Shown in pieces: positions 59,308 to 64,000 of a DNA stretch of 64,000 nt; positions within the stretch are counted from its first letter, which is position 1; each line of letters begins with the position of its first letter. Both the position numbers and the translations under genes were made by a program. The notes below the pieces were generated by a model, which made no database searches, had not been told where the DNA came from, and worked only from the letters and a program-made list of their open reading frames with translations. This DNA comes from Geminicoccaceae bacterium (GTDB lineage Bacteria > Pseudomonadota > Alphaproteobacteria > Geminicoccales > Geminicoccaceae), in assembly GCA_020638465.1 (NCBI GenBank), contig JACKIM010000002.1, positions 1,302,001 through 1,366,000 on the forward strand, in the 5' to 3' direction.

Positions 59308-60384
59308 TCATGCTCCGGGCAGGCCCGCGCAATCCTGCGGACGGAAGGCGGCGGTTACCGTACTGCCTTTCGGGAAAGGACGCTCGTCGATCATGTTGAT
59401 GGCCTGCAACTGACGCTCCCCCACCTTGATGAAATAGCGCACGGTCTGGCCCTGGTAGTCCACTGTTTCGACGATCGCGTCACGCGCGACCTGTCCGGCG
59501 GAGGATGTACCATGTGGCAGGAGTTGCAGCTTTTCGGCCTTGAGCACCAGCTTTGCCGGGCCGCGTGCGACGTTCGGCGCCTTGCGGGATGGAATCTCGA
59601 CCGCACCAAATTCGGGAACATCCATGACGACCCCGCCTGCCCCCATGCTGGAACAGGTCCCCTCGATGATGTTCGACGCACCGAGAAAACTGGCGACGAA
59701 CTCGCTGGCCGGGCTGTTGTAGACCTCCTCCGGCGTGCCGACCTGTTCGACCCGCCCCGCACTCATCACCACGATCCGATCCGACATGGCCAGCGCCTCC
59801 GACTGGTCATGCGTGACGAAGACGGTGGTCACGCCGATCTGGCTCTGGATGCGCTTGAGCTCCACGCGCATGTCCTCGCGAAGATTGGCGTCAAGGGCCG
59901 AAAGAGGCTCGTCGAGAAGGAGGACCTCGGGCTCGATGACGATCGCGCGGGCCAGTGCGATGCGCTGCTGTTGACCACCGGAGAGTTCCTTCGGATAGCG
60001 ATCGCCGACATGCGGCAACTGGACGAGATCGAGGACGGCCTTCACCCGTCTGGCCATCTCGGGCTTCGGCACGCCGCGATATTTGAGGCCGAAGGCGATG
60101 TTGTCCGCCACCGTCTTGTGCGGGAACAACGCGTAGTTCTGGAAGACGATGCCGAGATTGCGCTTGTGGATCGGAACCGAATTGACGCGTTTCCCGCCGA
60201 TCAGGATATCGCCTTCCGTCGGATCCAGCAGTCCGGCAATCATCCTCAGATTGGTGGTCTTGCCGCAGCCGGACGGTCCCAGCAACGTGACGAACGCGCC
60301 TTCGGGAATTTCAAGCGTGGTCTTGTGAACCGCCGTGAAATTGCCGAAGCGCTTCACGATGTCCTTGAGCAATACGGAACTCAA
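59308..60384 (-). CDS. potA: Spermidine/putrescine-type ABC transporter ATP-binding protein
   Basis: 358 residues from TTG 60384. Walker A LLGPSGCGKTT, signature ELSGGQQQRIALARAI, Walker B VLLLDEPLSALDANL, His switch VFVTHDQSEALAMSD, and a C-terminal TOBE domain (about 240-350). No ATG or GTG in frame exists between the potD stop and the core, so the start must be TTG 60384, preceded by CGGAG nine bases upstream, or another weak codon. The longer open frame overlapping potD is not credible. The inverted repeat at 60406-60429 lies between potD and this gene. Confidence 0.88.
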   Translation of the reverse strand: MSSVLLKDIVKRFGNFTAVHKTTLEIPEGAFVTLLGPSGCGKTTNLRMIAGLLDPTEGDILIGGKRVNSVPIHKRNLGIVFQNYALFPHKTVADNIAFGLKYRGVPKPEMARRVKAVLDLVQLPHVGDRYPKELSGGQQQRIALARAIVIEPEVLLLDEPLSALDANLREDMRVELKRIQSQIGVTTVFVTHDQSEALAMSDRIVVMSAGRVEQVGTPEEVYNSPASEFVASFLGASNIIEGTCSSMGAGGVVMDVPEFGAVEIPSRKAPNVARGPAKLVLKAEKLQLLPHGTSSAGQVARDAIVETVDYQGQTVRYFIKVGERQLQAINMIDERPFPKGSTVTAAFRPQDCAGLPGA

Positions 60385-60405
60385 AGCGACAATCTCCGCA
60401 TGGTG

Positions 60406-60429
60406 GCCCTCTCCCCTGCGGGAGAGGGC
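60406..60429. repeat. Palindromic repeat between potD and potA
   Basis: A 10-bp perfect palindrome (GCCCTCTCCC at 60406-60415, complement at 60420-60429) with a four-base loop. CCCTCTCCC/GGGAGAGGG elements of this kind are dispersed intergenic repeats in many Gram-negative genomes. Here it follows the binding-protein gene and could stabilise the upstream mRNA. Whether it recurs in this genome needs the whole sequence. Confidence 0.65.
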
Positions 60430-60436
60430 TCGGGTC

Positions 60437-61585
60437 TCAATAGCCTTTCTGCACCCGGCCGAAGGTCTTCGACCAGTCGGCCTCATGACCGTTCCAGTAG
60501 GCCGGATCGGCAAAGGTGAGGCCCGACAGCGTGCCGGTCGGATCGAAGGCCGGCAGTGTCGGGATCTTCTCGCCAAGCTCGACTTTCTGCGGATCGAGCG
60601 CCGGCGGATAGTTCTGCCCCTCGGCAACCGCGATCGAGGTCTCCGGCGCCAGCATGAAGTTCAGGAGCTCCTCGCAGGCCTCCATCGGCGAGCCCTTGAT
60701 CACGAACATGCATTCCTGCCAGCCGAAGCCGTTGGGCGGGTCGAAATAGCCGATGTCATGCCCCTGCTCCTGCAGGGCATAGATCCGCCCCGACCAGCCC
60801 TCGGTGACGTAGATTTCCTCTTCGGCAAGCAGGCTCATCAGCTCGGCACCCGACGTCCAGTACTTCAGGGCAAGATCCCGGTGCTGGCGCACGGCGTTCC
60901 AGGCCGCTTCCTCGTCCGTGATGCCGTTCGGGTCCTGATCTGTCTGCAGCGCCGCATACCACATGCGGGTACGCCAGTCGGCCCATCCGCCGATCTTGCC
61001 CTTGTAGGCTTCGTCGATCAGGATCCGGGCACCCTTCTCCTGCATCTCCTCGTCGGAAATGTACTTGCGATTGTAGGCCAGCCCGGTCGTGCCATAGTCG
61101 TAGGGAACGCAACTCAGGGTACCGTCGGTCACCGCGCGGAAGACGTCGACCAGCTTCGGAATGACATATTCCAGATTGGGGATATTGTCTTCGTTGAGTA
61201 CGGTCGTCAGCCCGAGTCCATGATAGCGGGCATAATCGAAGACACCCGACAGGTGCGCGATGTTGTACTCGCCGGGCTGGCTTGCCTTGACCCGGCTGAG
61301 ATATTCATCCCCTCCACCGAAGGTGCCATCCACCACCTCGATACCGGTGGCGGCGGTAAAGGGATCGAACGCGTTGGCGCGCAGGGCCTCGGAAACCACA
61401 CCGCCCCAACCGTCGAACCTGACCTGGGTGACATCCTGCGCCAGCGCGCGATAGGGCGTGACAAGGCCGCAGGCCGCACCGGCGGCCCCCAGAAGTCCCA
61501 GGAAGGTCCGGCGTTCGAGGTCGCCATTCAGGTAGCGCTCGCGAAGACGCTCGCAGCGTCCGATATCGTTCGGTTTTCCAGTCAT
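60437..61585 (-). CDS. potD: Spermidine/putrescine-type ABC substrate-binding protein (Tat-exported)
   Basis: 382 residues from ATG 61585, preceded by AAGGAGG with five to six bases of spacing. A twin-arginine signal lies at about residues 24-45 (LERRTFLGLLGAAGAACG), so it is exported folded by Tat. The mature fold is the type II periplasmic-binding family of PotD/PotF: VRFDGWGGVVSEALRANAFDPF, YDYGTTGLAYNRKYI and TEGWSGRIYAL. Ligand would be a polyamine or related cation, inferred from family and neighbours; the exact ligand is unknown. In-frame ATG 61606 upstream lacks a ribosome-binding site. Confidence 0.87.
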   Translation of the reverse strand: MTGKPNDIGRCERLRERYLNGDLERRTFLGLLGAAGAACGLVTPYRALAQDVTQVRFDGWGGVVSEALRANAFDPFTAATGIEVVDGTFGGGDEYLSRVKASQPGEYNIAHLSGVFDYARYHGLGLTTVLNEDNIPNLEYVIPKLVDVFRAVTDGTLSCVPYDYGTTGLAYNRKYISDEEMQEKGARILIDEAYKGKIGGWADWRTRMWYAALQTDQDPNGITDEEAAWNAVRQHRDLALKYWTSGAELMSLLAEEEIYVTEGWSGRIYALQEQGHDIGYFDPPNGFGWQECMFVIKGSPMEACEELLNFMLAPETSIAVAEGQNYPPALDPQKVELGEKIPTLPAFDPTGTLSGLTFADPAYWNGHEADWSKTFGRVQKGY

Positions 61586-61619
61586 GGGGTCCTCCTTGTG
61601 GGACATGGGCGTATCGGGA

Positions 61620-62411
61620 TCACGGATCGGACTTTCGGGAGAACCGCCGGGCGATCGCCGCTCCGGTCAGCGGCAATCCAACCGTCATGAAGATCATCAC
61701 GGTCCCGAGCGCATTGATCTCCGGACTGATCGAGTTGCGCAGCATGGCAAAGATCTGGGTAGGCACCGTCTCGACGCCGCCGGGCTTCCAGAACAGTGTC
61801 CCGGTGATGTCGTCGAAACTGATGGTAAAGGCAAAGAGCGCACCCGCGAGAACCGCGGGCAGCATGAGGGGCAGGGTGATCTCGAAGAAGGTCTGGACGG
61901 GGCTCGCGCCGAGACTCATCGCCGCCTCCTCCACATCGCGCCGGATGCTGATGAGCCGGGCCTGCACCACGAGGACCACGAAGGGCAGCGTGAAGATGAC
62001 ATGACCGAACAGCAGCAGCGCGAAGCTCTTGTGAATGCCGAGGAAATTGAGGAACAGCAGCAGTGCCACGGCGAGCACGACCTCGGGAACAAGGATCGGC
62101 GCGATCAGCAGGGTGGATATCGCATTGGCTCCGGGCACCCGGTAACGTACCAGTGCGAGGCTGGCCAGTACCCCGAAGGTCGTCGAGATCAGCGCCGTCA
62201 GGAGCCCGAGCACGACCGAGGTCCGAAAGGCGCGCAGGATGGCCTCGTTCTGCGCCAGCTCGACGAACCAGCGAAGGGACAGGCCGGTCATCGGAAAACT
62301 GCCGAACTGGTTGGCGTTGAAGCTCAGCAGCACGACGACCGCGACCGGCAGGAACATGAAGAGATAGACAAGAACGGCCCAGCCGCGGATCAGCGGCCAT
62401 CCCCGGCGCAT
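61620..62411 (-). CDS. potC: Spermidine/putrescine-type ABC permease (PotC)
   Basis: 263 residues from ATG 62411, overlapping the potB stop by one base. About six transmembrane helices. EEAAMSLGASPVQTFFEITLPLMLPAV is the EAA-type loop that docks to the ATPase, and SFDDITGTLFWKPGG near the end is typical of PotC/YdcV relatives. It forms the channel with PotB. The order potB-potC-potD-potA differs from the E. coli potABCD order. Confidence 0.88.
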   Translation of the reverse strand: MRRGWPLIRGWAVLVYLFMFLPVAVVVLLSFNANQFGSFPMTGLSLRWFVELAQNEAILRAFRTSVVLGLLTALISTTFGVLASLALVRYRVPGANAISTLLIAPILVPEVVLAVALLLFLNFLGIHKSFALLLFGHVIFTLPFVVLVVQARLISIRRDVEEAAMSLGASPVQTFFEITLPLMLPAVLAGALFAFTISFDDITGTLFWKPGGVETVPTQIFAMLRNSISPEINALGTVMIFMTVGLPLTGAAIARRFSRKSDP

Positions 62412-63277
62412 CAGCCCAGTCCCTTCATCAGTTGCGCCATTCCGAGGTAGCGGTTGTAGATGGCCACCAGTGCGCCGAGAACCGCCAGCAGCATCAGGCT
62501 GAGCGCCGAACCCAATGGCCAGTTGAGCTGGGTGATGATCGCCTCGAACACCAGGTTCGCGAACATCGCATCGGTCGGGCCGCCCAGGACCAGCGGCGTG
62601 ATGTAGGTCCCGGCACCCAGCACGAAGCACAGCAGCCCGCCCGCCGCCAGTCCCGGCAACGAAAGGGGAAGCGTGACCTCCAGAAAAGTCTGCCAGCGGG
62701 TAGCACCCAGCGAGTTGGCGGCATCCTCCAGATTGGTATCGATGCCATCGAGGCTGACAAAGACATTGAGGATCATGAACGGAAGCAGGAAGTGCACAAG
62801 TCCCAGAATGACGGTGGTCTCGTTGTAGAGAATGTTGAGGGGTTCATTGATGATCCCGACGGCCAGCAGGGCCGTGTTGAGCGCCCCCGACACGCCGAGG
62901 ATGTTGATCCAGCTCAGGGTCCGGATGATGTAGCTGATCCAGAAGGGCAGCATCAGGAGCAGCAGGAGAATAGCCTTGTTGCCGCGCGACCTTGCGATGA
63001 AGTAGGCGGCCGGATAGCCCATCAGGGCACAGGCCAGTGTGGTGATCGCGGCAATGCGCAGGGTGCCGATCAGGATGTCGCGATAGAACGGGTCGGTCAG
63101 CGCTTCGTGCCAGTTGTCCAGATGGAAGCCCATCTCGTCCGCGCCGGTCGCCGTGCGCAGCCAGAAGCTGTAGACCGCGATGAACATGAGCGGCACGAAC
63201 AGAAGCAGCGTTACCGACCCCAGGGCCGGAGCCAGCAGGATCCACGGCTGGCGCGCCTCGCGGGCTTCGACGGACAT
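62411..63277 (-). CDS. potB: Spermidine/putrescine-type ABC permease (PotB)
   Basis: 288 residues from ATG 63277 (GGGGAG four bases upstream; an ATG at 63289 lacks a site). About six transmembrane helices. LPFWISYIIRTLSWINILG and the EAA loop EDAANSLGATRWQTFLEVTLPLSLPG are family blocks. First gene of the operon running potB to the acetylpolyamine amidohydrolase, and divergent from the LysR regulator at 63367, with an 89-base region between them. Confidence 0.89.
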   Translation of the reverse strand: MSVEAREARQPWILLAPALGSVTLLLFVPLMFIAVYSFWLRTATGADEMGFHLDNWHEALTDPFYRDILIGTLRIAAITTLACALMGYPAAYFIARSRGNKAILLLLLMLPFWISYIIRTLSWINILGVSGALNTALLAVGIINEPLNILYNETTVILGLVHFLLPFMILNVFVSLDGIDTNLEDAANSLGATRWQTFLEVTLPLSLPGLAAGGLLCFVLGAGTYITPLVLGGPTDAMFANLVFEAIITQLNWPLGSALSLMLLAVLGALVAIYNRYLGMAQLMKGLG

Positions 63278-63359
63278 TCCGCTCCCCATTCATGGTCTCT
63301 TGCCGAAAAGGATGCGAAGTGGCACGTCATAGATCAAATAGATAATGAGAATTTCGATT

Positions 63360-63374
63360 ATAGACAATGTCTAT
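63360..63374. promoter_or_regulatory. LysR-type binding dyad at the regulator start
   Basis: A perfect 7-bp inverted repeat with a single-base centre, ATAGACA-A-TGTCTAT, contains the T-N11-A form of LysR-type operators (T 63361, A 63373). It covers the candidate ATGs at 63367 and 63373, so a bound regulator could block its own expression and reach the divergent pot promoter. Confidence 0.55.
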
Positions 63375-64000
63375 GAAGCACCATGACCCCGCCGGCAGAC
63401 ATGGCCGGGGCAGCGAACCGGAGCGGATCCTGCGCGAGCTGGACTGGAATTTGCTCCGTACCTTCGTCGTCCTGGCCGAGAGCCATTCGATCACCGAGGC
63501 GGCACAGCGCCTGCGGCTGAAGCAGCCTTCGGTCTCGGCGGCCCTGAGGCGACTCGAGGACCGGATCGGCCGCAAGCTCCTCGACCGCTCGCCCGGCCGC
63601 TACCAGCTGACGGATGCCGGGCAGCTGCTCTATCGCGAGGCGGTCGAGATCCATGGCTCCGTCCTGCGGCTCTCGACCCTGATGCGGGACCTGACCGACG
63701 ACGTTCAGGGGCATGTGCGGATCAATGTCGCCAGCCACGTGACCTGCCCGCTGTTCGATGCGGCCCTGGCGCGGTTCCATGCCGCCCACCCGCATGCCAC
63801 CGTCTCGATCGACGTGCGTTCGAGCGCCGAAGCAGTGGCGGAAGTCATGGCCAAGCGGGCATCCTTCGCCATCTGCCTGGTCCGCGACCACAATCCGAGG
63901 CTCGAATACAGGCGGCTCTATCGGGAGTATTTCGGCCTGTTCTGCGGACCTCACCACCCGCTGTTCGGACGGGAGGACCTCGAACCCGGCGACCTCGCCG
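63367..64000 (+). CDS. LysR-family transcriptional regulator, cut by the window edge
   Basis: 211 codons are visible and no stop is reached. ATG 63367 or 63373 (M-S-M); neither has a clear ribosome-binding site. The winged helix-turn-helix occupies about 22-85 (LDWNLLRTFVVLAESHSITEAAQRL, then KQPSVSAALRRLEDRIGRKLLDRS), followed by the start of the effector-binding domain (HVRINVASHVTCPLFDAAL). Divergent from the pot operon, the usual position of a LysR regulator relative to its target. A polyamine or derivative is a plausible effector by inference only. Confidence 0.88.
   Translation, partial: MSMKHHDPAGRHGRGSEPERILRELDWNLLRTFVVLAESHSITEAAQRLRLKQPSVSAALRRLEDRIGRKLLDRSPGRYQLTDAGQLLYREAVEIHGSVLRLSTLMRDLTDDVQGHVRINVASHVTCPLFDAALARFHAAHPHATVSIDVRSSAEAVAEVMAKRASFAICLVRDHNPRLEYRRLYREYFGLFCGPHHPLFGREDLEPGDLA

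Noticed and set aside
1..64000. tRNA, rRNA, CRISPR, transposase, integrase or phage genes
   Set aside because: None found on reading; sequences resembling the tRNA T-arm (for example near 22814 and 55393) lie inside coding genes and lack a cloverleaf.

Overview
The window is high-GC DNA (roughly two-thirds G+C, strong G/C preference at third codon positions) with closely packed genes. The gene set (Liv and Pot ABC importers, FdhD, GlnE, an acetylpolyamine-amidohydrolase relative, a PTS-type dihydroxyacetone kinase, RTX proteins) suggests an alphaproteobacterium, most likely a free-living Rhodospirillales-like heterotroph. That placement is inference; there is no rRNA, tRNA, CRISPR array, insertion sequence or phage gene in the window to anchor it.

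Layout. 1-3980: an unknown exported protein (cut by the edge), an orphan TRAP solute-binding protein, diaminopropionate ammonia-lyase, a 47-residue membrane peptide and N-carbamoylputrescine amidase. 4056-6216: bidirectional terminator, an RTX protein and an unknown protein that may be translated from a leaderless mRNA. 6349-11278: a DHDPS-family lyase followed by dhaL-dhaM-ptsI-dhaK, a phosphotransferase-driven dihydroxyacetone kinase. 11306-13134: cysE and a NifS-type cysteine desulfurase whose only usable full-length start is CTG. 13381-19606: hydrolase, tyrS, then glnE-bcp-methyltransferase joined by ATGA overlaps. 19643-27287: class A PBP, fdhD, a PdxA-like protein that has lost most catalytic residues, a Crp/Fnr regulator, a ThDP enzyme and an EamA exporter. 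27370-32950: a hydrolase with a Cys nucleophile, a flavin-binding PPOX protein, a sugar-acid dehydratase and a diguanylate cyclase.

33380-41855 is a surface-polysaccharide locus: glucose-1-phosphate cytidylyltransferase, an SDR, two consecutive zinc-ribbon methyltransferases, then (converging) two glycosyltransferases and a flippase. A perfect 21-bp inverted repeat lies between the two halves. 42169-47863: a bacterial globin and a complete branched-chain amino-acid type ABC importer (livK-G-F-H-M). 48078-49286: a second RTX protein made of ten 27-residue repeats.

49503-56249 is one operon: an NsrR-type Rrf2 regulator, cydD, cydC, cydA, cydB and the small subunit cydX, that is, a cytochrome bd oxidase with its assembly exporter behind an apparent nitric-oxide sensor. 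56445-64000 looks like a polyamine unit: a divergently transcribed LysR regulator and potB-potC-potD-potA, class III aminotransferase, GNAT acetyltransferase and acetylpolyamine amidohydrolase, all nearly contiguous.

The most rewarding items are the nsrR-cyd operon, the non-canonical start codons at tight gene junctions, the PdxA relative lacking its metal ligands, the CDP-sugar cluster without a 4,6-dehydratase, and the polyamine uptake/deacetylation cluster.
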